Shown piece after piece: positions 17,359 to 25,731 of a stretch of DNA of 38,000 bases. The stretch covers positions 1 to 38,000 of the forward strand of contig NZ_JAQLEM010000023.1 in NCBI RefSeq assembly GCF_028209885.1, given 5' to 3'. The DNA is from Collinsella aerofaciens (GTDB lineage: Bacteria; Actinomycetota; Coriobacteriia; Coriobacteriales; Coriobacteriaceae). Both the position numbers and the translations under genes were made by a program. Positions within the stretch are counted from its first letter, which is position 1, and every line of letters starts with the position of its first letter. The notes under the pieces were generated by a model. That model saw only the letters and a program-made list of their open reading frames with translations, had not been told where the DNA came from and made no database searches.

Positions 17359-17386
17359 TGGCCGAACATCTCGAAATATGTTGGCG
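17359..17386 (-). repeat. PPTFFxLFG-type repeat, copy 3 (inverted)
   Basis: On the minus strand the frame reads CSPTYFEMFGQH. Nucleotide similarity to copies 1-2 is lower (about 4 changes in the central 23 bases), but the peptide pattern is kept. Confidence 0.5.
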
Positions 17387-17463
17387 AGCATTGCGTCGAT
17401 GTCTCCCAACCCACAGAAAATCGCAGAGGCGGAAAGCAGTCATCGAAATTATCGCAAATTGTA

Positions 17464-17491
17464 TTGACACATGAACATACACTCATATAAT
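17464..17491 (+). promoter_or_regulatory. Consensus sigma-70-type promoter of the ArsR-HMA operon
   Basis: TTGACA (17464-17469) and TATAAT (17486-17491) are both perfect, 16 bp apart. Operator 1 fills the spacer and operator 2 lies just downstream, so the promoter should be strong and tightly repressed. Confidence 0.85.
17471..17486. promoter_or_regulatory. ArsR/SmtB-type operator 1
   Basis: atgaacatacactcat lies inside the promoter spacer. Its reverse complement, atgagtgtatgttcat, fits the same consensus ATGAGyGnrTGTTCAT as the two other sites. Confidence 0.7.
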
Positions 17492-17505
17492 CGAAAGTAA
17501 ATTAT

Positions 17506-17521
17506 ATGAGCGCATGTTCAT
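17506..17521. promoter_or_regulatory. ArsR/SmtB-type operator 2
   Basis: atgagcgcatgttcat is 15 bp past the -10 and upstream of the arsR-family start. It has ATGA...TCAT symmetry as in SmtB/CadC operators. Confidence 0.75.
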
Positions 17522-17537
17522 ATGAAAGGATATTGCA

Positions 17538-17903
17538 ATGAGCATCCGCGTTGGTGAAACGAAACTCGACATCGAGGCCACCGAGCCCGCGATCCCGACC
17601 ACCTGCTCGCCCGAGGACCTTCCCGACGAGGAGCTTCTCTACGACCTCGCCGACCTGTTCAAGGTCTTCAGCGACACCACGCGCATCAAGATCCTCTATG
17701 CCCTCATGGGCCGCGAGCTCTGCGTGGCAGACATCGCCGAAGCGACCGAAACCTCGCAGTCCGCGGTGTCGCACCAGCTGCGCACACTCAAGCAGTCACA
17801 CCTGGTTAAATTCCGGCGCGACGGGCGCAATATCCTATACTCGCTCGCCGACGACCACGTCTACACCATGCTCAACCAGGGCATGAGCCACATCTGCGAA
17901 TAG
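17538..17903 (+). CDS. ArsR/SmtB-family metal-sensing repressor, probably zinc-responsive
   Basis: 121-aa winged-helix repressor that should leave its operators when metal binds. Helix-turn-helix: LCVADIAEATETSQSAVSHQLRTL falls across residues 61-84, and the wing follows (FRRDGRNILYSL). The alpha-5 metal site is complete: D105, H107, H118 and E121, with the spacing of SmtB D104/H106/H117/E120. The alpha-3N ligands C62 and D65 are also at SmtB-like places, with C23 as a possible N-terminal partner. This points to Zn(II), with Cd or Co possible. RBS gaaagg. It heads a group with an HMA protein and a P-type ATPase and is flanked by two copies of its likely operator, implying autorepression. Confidence 0.9.
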   Translation: MSIRVGETKLDIEATEPAIPTTCSPEDLPDEELLYDLADLFKVFSDTTRIKILYALMGRELCVADIAEATETSQSAVSHQLRTLKQSHLVKFRRDGRNILYSLADDHVYTMLNQGMSHICE

Positions 17904-17966
17904 CGACCAACCACGGTACCAGCGCGGCCTGCACCCAAGCCGCAAATACGGGGAAAGGAACCCACC

Positions 17967-18185
17967 ATGAAAAAGCAGTTCAAGCTCGACGAGATCGACT
18001 GCGCCAACTGCGCGCGTAAGCTTCAGGACGAGCTGGCCAAGCTCGAGGGCGTCAAGTCCGTTTCGGTCAACTTTATGACCCAGAAGCTGACGCTCGAGGC
18101 CGATGAAGCCGAGTTCGACGAGGTCCTCGACCGCGTTGTGGAGTTCACCGCCGACGCCGAGCCGGACTGCGAGATCATTCTCTAG
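17967..18185 (+). CDS. Free-standing HMA-domain metal-binding protein
   Basis: 72-aa ferredoxin-like metallochaperone domain. DCANCARKLQ (C13 and C16 with the leading D12) is the metal-binding loop. D-C-x-x-C is the form typical of zinc/cadmium rather than copper HMAs. LEGVKSVSVNFMTQKLTLE follows the family pattern. It starts 63 bp after the repressor and precedes the ATPase, which has no HMA domain of its own, so it probably does the job usually done by the ATPase's N-terminal domain. RBS ggggaaagg. It is separated from the ATPase by a weak hairpin and a third operator. Confidence 0.9.
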   Translation: MKKQFKLDEIDCANCARKLQDELAKLEGVKSVSVNFMTQKLTLEADEAEFDEVLDRVVEFTADAEPDCEIIL

Positions 18186-18211
18186 CCCAGGTTTACGCCA
18201 ACCCGCAAGGC

Positions 18212-18232
18212 CGCGCTTGCCGCGGCCTTTGC
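18212..18232 (+). terminator. Weak hairpin between HMA and ATPase genes
   Basis: aggccgcg and cgcggcct surround a short loop, followed by only TT(T). It may reduce read-through rather than end transcription, consistent with a separate operator in front of the ATPase. Confidence 0.45.
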
Positions 18233-18244
18233 TCGCGAAATTGT

Positions 18245-18260
18245 ATGAGCGAGTGTTCAT
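18245..18260. promoter_or_regulatory. ArsR/SmtB-type operator 3
   Basis: atgagcgagtgttcat, 14 of 16 bases identical to operator 2, lies 25 bp upstream of the ATPase start. No strong -35/-10 was identified next to it, but the site indicates direct control of the ATPase gene. Confidence 0.7.
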
Positions 18261-18285
18261 ACGTTCAAATGGGAGGATACGAGTC

Positions 18286-20238
18286 ATGGCCACCGCCGAC
18301 CCCAAGAAGAAAAAGAAGAAGCGCAAGAAAAAAGAGTCACTCGAGCATAAGCGCAACCGCATACTGGTAGCGCTGGGCATTTTTGCCGTGGTGTACGCCC
18401 TCGATGAGCTCGGCACCCTCACTGCCGCATTCGGCACCCCGGGCGACATCTACGCCAGCTTCGCACTGTTCCTCGTGCCGTTTTTGATTGCCGGCTACGA
18501 CGTGCTCCAAAAGGCATACAACAACATCCGCCGCGGCAAGGCGTTCGACGAGAGCTTCCTCATGGCCGTCGCGACCATCGGCGCGTTTGCCATGGTGCTC
18601 TTCCCCGACACCGATCCGCACATGGCCGAAGGCGCCGCCGTCATGCTGTTCTACCAGGTCGGCGAGCTGTTCCAGGCGTACGCCGTGGGCAAGAGCCGCA
18701 AGTCGATCAGTGCCATGATGGACATCGCGCCCGACTACGCTAACGTCGAGCAGCCCGACGGCACACTCGAGCAGGTCTTCCCCGATGACATCGCCGTCGG
18801 CACCGTGATCGTGGTCAAGCCCGGTGAGCGCGTGCCTATCGACGGCGTCATCGTCGAGGGCGAGACACAGCTCGATACCGCCGCCCTTACCGGAGAGTCG
18901 GTCCCCCGCCCGGCCAAAACTGGAGACGATATCATCAGCGGCTGCATCAACATGACGGGCCTCATCCACGTGCGCACCACCAAGCCCTTTGGCGAGTCCA
19001 CCGTCGCACGCGTCCTGGAGCTCGTGGAAAATGCCAGCGAAAAGAAGGCGCGCACCGAGAACTTTATCACGCGCTTCGCCCGCGTCTACACGCCCGCCGT
19101 CACCGGCGCTGCCGCGGTACTCGCGCTCGGCGGCGGCTTGGTCACCGGCGCCTGGTCCGACTGGATCCTGCGCGGCCTGACCTTCCTGGTCGTCAGCTGC
19201 CCGTGCGCGCTCGTGATTAGCGTCCCGCTCAGCTTCTTTGGCGGCATTGGCGGCGCATCCAAGCTGGGCGTCCTCATCAAGGGTTCTAACTACCTCGAGA
19301 CGCTCGCCGATGTGGACACCGTCGTCTTTGACAAGACCGGCACGCTCACCAACGGCACGTTCTCGGTGGTCGCGGTGCACCCCGAGGCTGGCTATACCGA
19401 GCAGTCGTTGCTCGAGGTCGCAGCCCTTGCGGAGTCGTTCTCCGATCACCCCATCGCGCAGTCCGTGCGTGTCGCCTACCAGGGCGAGGTCGACCCCAAG
19501 CGCGTAAGCGACTCCACCAACGACGCGGGCCATGGCGTGACGGCAACCATCGACGGCAAGCACGTCGTCGTTGGCAACGCAAAGATGCTCGCCGCGGCCG
19601 GAGTCGAAGCGCCCGATTGCGAGGTCGTCGGAACAATTCTGCATGTGCTCGTTGACGGCGTGTACGCCGGCCACATCGTGATTGCAGACACCGTTAAGGC
19701 CGATGCTGAGCAAACGATTCGCGACCTACACGCCGCCGGCGTCAAGCGCACCGTCATGCTCACGGGCGACCGCGAGGAGGTTGCGGCGTCTGTGACCAAG
19801 CAACTCAGTCTCGACGAGTTCCACGCGCAGCTGCTGCCGGGCGATAAGGTCGAGCGTGTTGAGGCGTTGCTCGCGGGCGAAAGCGACAAGGGCAAGCTCG
19901 CTTTTGTCGGCGACGGTATCAACGACGCACCCGTGCTTACCCGCGCAGACGTTGGCATCGCCATGGGCGCTATGGGCTCGGACGCCGCAATTGAGGCGGC
20001 GGACGTCGTGCTCATGGATGACAAGCCGTCCAACATCTCCCGCGCGATCCGCGTGGCGCGCAAGACCATGTCGATTGTTTGGCAGAACATCATCTTTGCG
20101 CTGGGCATTAAGTTGCTGATTCTGGTGCTTGCGGCACTGGGCATCGCCAACATGTGGCTTGCTGTGTTCGGCGACGTGGGCGTGGCGATCATCGCCATCC
20201 TGAACGCCATGCGCGCGATGGGTGTCAAGAACCTGTAG
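18286..20238 (+). CDS. zntA: Heavy-metal P1B-type ATPase (ZntA/CadA-like zinc/cadmium exporter)
   Basis: Cytoplasmic-membrane pump exporting Zn(II)/Cd(II)/Pb(II) at the cost of ATP. Starts at ATG 18286 behind gggagg, giving 650 aa. The N-terminus is a Lys/Arg-rich tail (residues 7-16) instead of an HMA domain. Motifs: TGES (202-205, phosphatase step), SCPCALV (CPC 305-307, transmembrane metal site), DKTGT (349-353, phosphorylated D349), SDHPIAQ (the HP motif of P1B pumps), GDGINDAP (hinge), and a last helix pair with AVFGDVGVAIIAILNAMR. The D in the final helix is the acidic ligand typical of Zn-type pumps. The SmtB-like repressor and the D-C-x-x-C chaperone upstream support zinc. The symbol is by function; strict orthology to E. 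coli ZntA is not shown. Confidence 0.9.
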   Translation: MATADPKKKKKKRKKKESLEHKRNRILVALGIFAVVYALDELGTLTAAFGTPGDIYASFALFLVPFLIAGYDVLQKAYNNIRRGKAFDESFLMAVATIGAFAMVLFPDTDPHMAEGAAVMLFYQVGELFQAYAVGKSRKSISAMMDIAPDYANVEQPDGTLEQVFPDDIAVGTVIVVKPGERVPIDGVIVEGETQLDTAALTGESVPRPAKTGDDIISGCINMTGLIHVRTTKPFGESTVARVLELVENASEKKARTENFITRFARVYTPAVTGAAAVLALGGGLVTGAWSDWILRGLTFLVVSCPCALVISVPLSFFGGIGGASKLGVLIKGSNYLETLADVDTVVFDKTGTLTNGTFSVVAVHPEAGYTEQSLLEVAALAESFSDHPIAQSVRVAYQGEVDPKRVSDSTNDAGHGVTATIDGKHVVVGNAKMLAAAGVEAPDCEVVGTILHVLVDGVYAGHIVIADTVKADAEQTIRDLHAAGVKRTVMLTGDREEVAASVTKQLSLDEFHAQLLPGDKVERVEALLAGESDKGKLAFVGDGINDAPVLTRADVGIAMGAMGSDAAIEAADVVLMDDKPSNISRAIRVARKTMSIVWQNIIFALGIKLLILVLAALGIANMWLAVFGDVGVAIIAILNAMRAMGVKNL

Positions 20239-20255
20239 CACTCGTGGCCCCTCCA

Positions 20256-20380
20256 GCCGGGACCGGGCTTGGCTTTGAAAACGTCCTCGCGCATGAGGCC
20301 CGTCTTTCCTGCTCCTGCGGAGCAACGGAAAGGCGGGCCTCGCGCTGCGGAGTGTTTTCAAAACCAAACCCGGTCCCGGC
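20256..20380. repeat. 125-bp imperfect palindrome after the ATPase gene
   Basis: Arms beginning gccgggaccgggcttggctt and ending in its near reverse complement (…aaccaaacccggtcccggc) pair over about 55-60 bp, with gctcc-tgc-ggagc at the apex. Non-coding. It may terminate transcription, but lacks a T-run, and its size suits a dispersed element. The remaining bases to 20517 hold only a small hairpin, gttcgcg/cgcgaac near 20480. Confidence 0.75.
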
Positions 20381-20517
20381 CTGCATTGACACAGCTGAAG
20401 GTTCTTGGGCATCGCTTGCTGGCGGGGTTCCTTGTCTGAGTTGGACTTGGTTGGCGGGGCTACTGGTCCCGGTCGCTGGTTCGCGCTTTGCGCGAACTCC
20501 GCGTCACTGTAAGTCAG

Positions 20518-20907
20518 TTAGGCTTCCGTTGTTGGACCCGCCACATCTTCCCGTCCCAGCATCGCCCTCAGCTTCTCGAAGCTTTCCTCGCTTAGGCAGT
20601 GCTCCATGTGGCAGCCCTCTTGCGACGCGACCTCAGCCGAAACACCCGCATCCTCCAGCAGCCCCACGAAAAAGCAGTGACGCTCCCACATTTGACGAGC
20701 GACCTCCAGACCACGCTCCGTCAGATGAACGTCGCGCTTGCCCATTTCGACATAGCCGTTGCTTTCCAGCGTCGCCATGGCCTTGGAAACGCTCGCCTTG
20801 GTTACGCCGAGGTACTCCGCAACGTCGATCGAGCGCACGATGACCTGACGTTCCGACAGAACGTAGATTGATTCGAGATAGTCTTCTCCGGATTCACGTA
20901 GGGCCAT
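20518..20907 (-). CDS. DtxR/MntR-family metal-dependent repressor
   Basis: 129 aa from ATG 20907 (RBS gaaaggcgg); a longer frame upstream runs through the promoter. Winged helix: SIDVAEYLGVTKASVSKAMATLE (about 26-48). Metal ligands: D9 and E12, H77 (MWERHCFF), E97, C99, E102, H103. D9 is as in MntR while C99 is as in DtxR, so manganese versus iron cannot be fixed. It lacks the C-terminal SH3-like domain, like MntR-type short members. Upstream, three GTTAGCC motifs fit a DtxR-family operator. The metal exporter at 13159 is a possible target, but it does not share this motif. Confidence 0.85.
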   Translation of the reverse strand: MALRESGEDYLESIYVLSERQVIVRSIDVAEYLGVTKASVSKAMATLESNGYVEMGKRDVHLTERGLEVARQMWERHCFFVGLLEDAGVSAEVASQEGCHMEHCLSEESFEKLRAMLGREDVAGPTTEA

Positions 20908-20932
20908 GGGCCGCCTTTCGCGATGATTGCTA

Positions 20933-21014
20933 GTTAGCCTTTGGATACTTTCCACGGCTAACTTTACCGCAAAAGTTGCCCATGTCTTACTACTTTGTCT
21001 AAAAGTTAGCCGTG
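20933..21014 (-). promoter_or_regulatory. Candidate DtxR-family operator array
   Basis: gttagcc occurs at 20933-20939 and 21005-21011, and inverted (ggctaac) at 20956-20962. The longer unit cacggctaacttt (20953-20965) recurs as its exact reverse complement, aaagttagccgtg (21002-21014). It resembles the GTTAGCC half of DtxR-type boxes and lies directly upstream of the regulator gene, suggesting autoregulation. Confidence 0.5.
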
Positions 21015-21045
21015 TTTCACAAAACGTGCGGGACGAAAACAAAAT

Positions 21046-21080
21046 GGGGACGCCCCACAAGGAGTGTCCCCAGGCGCCGG
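21046..21080. repeat. Short member of the GGGGACA...GGCGCCGG repeat family
   Basis: ggggac and gtcccc pair across 21046-21071, followed by aggcgccgg. Similar order and bases (aaggagtgtcccc) occur at 120-132. It lies just past the HAD gene's 3' end. Confidence 0.5.
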
Positions 21081-21094
21081 GTGCCGCCCCGCAG

Positions 21095-21865
21095 TTACAT
21101 CAATCCAAAGTGCTTCGCGGCGTTGCAGATGCCATCGTCGTCCACGGCTGTCGTCACATAGGTCGCCGCAGCTTTCACCGTGTCCTGCGCGTTGCCCATG
21201 GCCACACTTATGCCCACGGCCGAGAACATCGACAGGTCGTTCTCGCCGTCGCCAAAGGCAATCGCCTCGCTCGCGTCGATGCCCAGGCGCTCCAGCGTCG
21301 CCGCCACGCCCAGGTCCTTGCCGCCGTTGGCCGGAATAATGTCGCAGAACAGATCGCACCAGCGCGTGGTGAGCGAATGCGACACGGCATCGGTCACGAT
21401 ATGCTCGTCGGCCGGATCAACGAAGGCGCAAAACTGGTAGACCGGTGCGTCAAAGGCGTGCTCAAACGGCTCCTCGTGGTAGACGATTCCCGCGTTGCTG
21501 CCAGCCGTCACCACGCGCTCGGACAGGCGGTTCACAAACGAGTTCTCGCCCTGCATGCACAGCGAGTCATAGCGCCCCTGCGCCACCTGGTCCACAATCA
21601 CCGCGACGTCGTCCGAATCGATCGGGCAGCTGCGATAAACGCCCTCGGCATCAAAACAGTGCTGACCCGAGAGCGTAATGTACGCATCCCAGCCCAGGTC
21701 GAACAGCCAGTCCGGCATCTGGTAGGTCGGACGGCCCGTGGCGATCACGCACGCAATCCCCTGCGCGCGAAAGCTGTCGAGCACCCGCTGCGCCGACGCC
21801 GGAATCTGGTGGGTCTTAAAACTCAGCAGCGTGCCGTCGATATCGAAAAACGCGGCTTTAATCAT
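21095..21865 (-). CDS. Cof-type HAD-IIB hydrolase
   Basis: 256-aa soluble phosphatase. HAD motifs: FFDIDGTLL (nucleophile and acid/base aspartates D8, D10), VIATGRP (motif II), GKDLG with the conserved Lys (motif III), and AFGDGENDLSMF (motif IV). The C2-type cap lies between motifs II and III. Such enzymes dephosphorylate sugar phosphates or cofactors; the substrate is unknown. The start is 6 bp after the ABC-F stop, so the two genes are one transcript. Confidence 0.88.
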   Translation of the reverse strand: MIKAAFFDIDGTLLSFKTHQIPASAQRVLDSFRAQGIACVIATGRPTYQMPDWLFDLGWDAYITLSGQHCFDAEGVYRSCPIDSDDVAVIVDQVAQGRYDSLCMQGENSFVNRLSERVVTAGSNAGIVYHEEPFEHAFDAPVYQFCAFVDPADEHIVTDAVSHSLTTRWCDLFCDIIPANGGKDLGVAATLERLGIDASEAIAFGDGENDLSMFSAVGISVAMGNAQDTVKAAATYVTTAVDDDGICNAAKHFGLM

Positions 21866-21871
21866 CCTCGC

Positions 21872-23731
21872 CTACTCCTCGCCCTCGAGCTTTTCGCTCG
21901 CCTCGAGCCACGCCATCTCCAGCTCGTCCATGGCAGCGTGAGCCTCGTCGATCTTTGCCTGCTGCTCGCCGAGCGCCGTGTAGTTGGTGGGATCGACTTG
22001 GGCCATCGCGGCCTCGGCCTCCTCAACGCGGGTGCGCTGCGTCTCCATCTTGCGCTCGAGCGAACTCACCTCGCGGCGGAGCTTCTGGCGCTCGGCGTTG
22101 GACAGGCCGTTGGGCTGACCGCTCGACTTGGGCTTTTCGGCCGCAGCTGCCGCGGCACCGGTGTCAAACGTGCCGGTCTTGGCGCTCGGCGCGCCCACGG
22201 GCTCGCCCTCGGCGGTAGCGTTGCACAGGCGCAGGTACTGGTCCACGCCGCCGGGCATATGCGTCAGATGGCCATCGAGCAGTGCCCACTGTTGGTCGGT
22301 CACGCGCTCCATCAAAAAGCGATCGTGCGTCACCAGGATCAGCGTGCCGGGCCAGCCGTCCAGCAGGTCCTCGACAATCGCGAGCATGTCGGTATCCAGG
22401 TCGTTGCCCGGCTCGTCCAAGATGAGCACGTTGGGCTCGTCCAGAATCGTCAGCAACAGCGACAGGCGACGGCGCTGGCCGCCCGAAAGATCGCCGATGC
22501 GGCTCCAGAGCTGCTGCGTCGTAAAGCCCAGACGCTCGCAGAGCTTCTCGGGCGAAGTCTCCTTGCCGTCGATGACGTAGTACTTCTTATAGTTGCCGAG
22601 CACCTCGCGGATCGTGTCGCCCATGTAGGGCTCGAGCTCCTCGAGCTGCTGCGACAGCACGCCAAAGCGCACTGTCTGGCCAATCTTCACGCGGCCGCAC
22701 GTGGGTTCAATCTTGCCCTGGATCACGTCGAGCAGCGTCGACTTACCGGCGCCGTTCTCGCCCAAAAGGCCATAGCGGTCGCCCGCACCAATGAGCCAGG
22801 TCACATCGGTGAGCACCTGCTTGGGCGCGCCGTCGGTATCGGCATAGCCGGCATCCACGTCGACCACATCGATAACCTGCTTGCCCAAGCGGCTCACGGC
22901 CAGGCGCTTGAGCTCCAGCTCGTCACGCACGGGCGGCACGTCGGCGATCAGCTCACGAGCGGCATCCACGCGAAACTTGGGCTTGGTGGAACGAGCCTGG
23001 GCACCGCGGCTCAGCCACGCGAGCTCCTTGCGCGCCATGTTGCGACGGCGCTCCTCGGTAACGGCGGCCATGCGGTCGCGCTCCACGCGCTGCAGGATGT
23101 ATGCCGAATAGCCGCCCTCGAAGGGATCGACCTGGCCGTCGTGGACCTCCCACATGCTGGTGCAGACCTCGTCCAAGAACCAGCGGTCGTGCGTGACCAC
23201 GAGCATGGCACCCTGGCCGCGCTGCCAGCGGGCCTTTAAGTGACGCGCGAGCCAGTTGATGGTGCGCATATCCAGGTGGTTGGTGGGCTCGTCGAGCATG
23301 AGCACGTCGTAATCGCCGATCAGCAAGCGCGCGAGGTCCACGCGACGGCGCTGACCGCCCGAAAGCTCGCCCACCGTGCCCTCCCAGGGCACATCGCTGA
23401 TGAGGCCGGCGAGGATCTGGCGCGTGCGGGGGCTCGACGCCCACTCGTACTCGGGGGCGTCGCCCACAACGGCATGATGCACGGTATCAGTATCGACCAG
23501 GTTGTCCTTTTGGCCGAGCAGACCGATCGTCGTGCCGCGGCGGTGCGTCACGCGTCCGTCGTCGGGCTCCAGCGTGCCAGCGAGCACGCTCAGCAGCGTC
23601 GACTTGCCGTCGCCGTTTTTACCGACAATACCAATGCGGTCGCCCTCGCCCACGCCGAGCGTCACGCTATCGAAAATATGCTTGGTGGGAAACTCTAGGC
23701 TGACGGAATCGCATCCCAAAAGAATCGCCAT
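21872..23731 (-). CDS. ABC-F family ATPase (Uup-like)
   Basis: 619-aa soluble tandem ABC protein without membrane domains. Domain 1: GKNGDGKST, LSGGQRRRVDLAR, LMLDEPTNHLD. The interdomain linker is ~80 residues, Arg-rich (ERRRNMARKELAWLSRG). Domain 2: GENGAGKST, LSGGQRRRLSLLL, LILDEPGNDLD. A Lys/Glu-rich coiled coil fills the last ~90 residues, as in Uup. Members act on ribosomes or on DNA intermediates; the coiled-coil tail favours Uup. The ATG at 23731 is chosen because the family starts there (MAILLGCDSVSLEF) and ggag precedes it; an upstream frame to 23923 is non-conserved. Co-transcribed with the HAD gene. Confidence 0.88.
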   Translation of the reverse strand: MAILLGCDSVSLEFPTKHIFDSVTLGVGEGDRIGIVGKNGDGKSTLLSVLAGTLEPDDGRVTHRRGTTIGLLGQKDNLVDTDTVHHAVVGDAPEYEWASSPRTRQILAGLISDVPWEGTVGELSGGQRRRVDLARLLIGDYDVLMLDEPTNHLDMRTINWLARHLKARWQRGQGAMLVVTHDRWFLDEVCTSMWEVHDGQVDPFEGGYSAYILQRVERDRMAAVTEERRRNMARKELAWLSRGAQARSTKPKFRVDAARELIADVPPVRDELELKRLAVSRLGKQVIDVVDVDAGYADTDGAPKQVLTDVTWLIGAGDRYGLLGENGAGKSTLLDVIQGKIEPTCGRVKIGQTVRFGVLSQQLEELEPYMGDTIREVLGNYKKYYVIDGKETSPEKLCERLGFTTQQLWSRIGDLSGGQRRRLSLLLTILDEPNVLILDEPGNDLDTDMLAIVEDLLDGWPGTLILVTHDRFLMERVTDQQWALLDGHLTHMPGGVDQYLRLCNATAEGEPVGAPSAKTGTFDTGAAAAAAEKPKSSGQPNGLSNAERQKLRREVSSLERKMETQRTRVEEAEAAMAQVDPTNYTALGEQQAKIDEAHAAMDELEMAWLEASEKLEGEE

Positions 23732-23791
23732 ATGCCCTGCTCCTTCGTAGAAATTCAACGTTGTCCATGATAGCAGCGAGCCCCACCCCAA

Positions 23792-23826
23792 ACCACCACG
23801 AAGGCGCCTGTCCCCTTTGTGGTGGT
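23792..23826. repeat. 35-bp palindromic repeat (accacc...ggtggt), copy 2
   Basis: Its reverse complement matches 10932-10966 closely, sharing caaaggggacagg and GTGGTGGT. It lies upstream of the ABC-F gene, between it and the pst terminator. Confidence 0.7.
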
Positions 23827-23843
23827 CGTTTCGGTCGCAGAGC

Positions 23844-23880
23844 AAAAGGCGGGCCATCTCCCACAAGAGATGACCCGCCT
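23844..23880 (-). terminator. Rho-independent terminator of the pst operon
   Basis: On the minus strand, aggcgggtcatctc pairs with gagatggcccgcct (one mismatch) and is followed by TTT. It comes 56 bp after the pstB stop, so no phoU follows in this operon. Confidence 0.75.
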
Positions 23881-23935
23881 CTCCAATCAGTCCCGTGGCG
23901 ACCGTGACCACCGCGGGCCTCAAGCATGTCCCGGA

Positions 23936-24804
<869 letters not shown>

Positions 24805-24808
<4 letters not shown>

Positions 24809-25731
24809 TCGGCCGTCATCCTTCTTGCCAGTTGCTTGCCCACGATACGGGCGACTACGTTAAACAGCAGCACGCAAATCATCAGCAGCGCCGCGGTGCC
24901 CCAAACAATCTGCTGGGCCTCGGGGCTGCCCTCGCCATAGATCTTGTAGATGTGCACGGCGAGCGACTCGCCGGGACGGAACACGTTCCAAGCGCAGGTG
25001 GGGCTCGACAGGTTAAAGCTCAAGAAGTTCAGGCGAACCGGCGAGCTCATACCCGAGGTAAAAAGCAGTGCTGCGGCCTCGCCAAACACGCGACCGGCCG
25101 AAAGCACGATGCCCGTCACGATGGCAGGCATGGCCTCGGGGATCAGGATGTGCAGCGTGGCCTCCCAGCGAGTGAGGCCCATGGCCAGGCACGCATCGCG
25201 CTGGGCCTGCGGCACGTCCTCGAGCGCCTGCTGGATCACGCGCACCAGGATGGGGATGTTGAACATGGTGAGCGCGACGGCGCCGGAGATGATGGAGTAC
25301 TTCCAGCCCAGCTGCACCGAGAACACCAGAAAACCGAACATGCCGACGACGATGGAAGGCAGCGAGGACAACGTCTCGATGGCGGTGGAGGCGATGTCGC
25401 GGATGGGTCCGTCCGGCGCGTACTCAACCAAAAAGACCGCTCCGCCCAGGCTGATGGGCACCGAGATGATCAGGGTGATCAGCAGCAGGTAGAACGAGTC
25501 GAACAGCTGGTAGAGCACGCCGCCCTGCGTTCCGTTGGCGCGCGACGGCTCCGTGAGAAAGCCCGGCTGGAACAGCGTCGAGATGCCCTCGAACAGGATA
25601 TAGGCCACCATGGAGACGACGATGAGCATGACGATGGCGACGATCGCCGTCAACACGCCCGTGGCGAAGCGGTCCTGCTTTTGGACACGCCCGAGCCTCG
25701 CCTCGTCGATGTGGATACGCGTGCTAGCCAC
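24805..25731 (-). CDS. pstA: Phosphate ABC transporter permease PstA
   Basis: 308-aa integral membrane subunit with six hydrophobic helices. The EAA-like loop contacting PstB is ALEDVPQAQRDACLAMGLTRWEA. It overlaps pstC by 8 nt at one end and pstB by 4 nt at the other. Confidence 0.95.

Larger units (their letters stand above)
17149..17463. other. AT-rich spacer with repeat copies 2 and 3
   Basis: It holds direct copy 2 (17168-17196) and inverted copy 3 (17359-17386) of the PPTFFxLFG repeat. Short frames crossing both copies give related peptides on opposite strands, but neither has an RBS or convincing start. Otherwise nothing is recognised before the ArsR promoter. Confidence 0.5.

Noticed and set aside
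18337..19713. 458-codon frame on the minus strand
   Set aside because: Antisense shadow of the P-type ATPase, whose motifs are unambiguous.
20927..23239. 770-codon open frame on the plus strand
   Set aside because: It runs antisense to the HAD and ABC-F genes, is rich in His/Arg/Ala as GC-rich shadow frames are, and has no domain or RBS.
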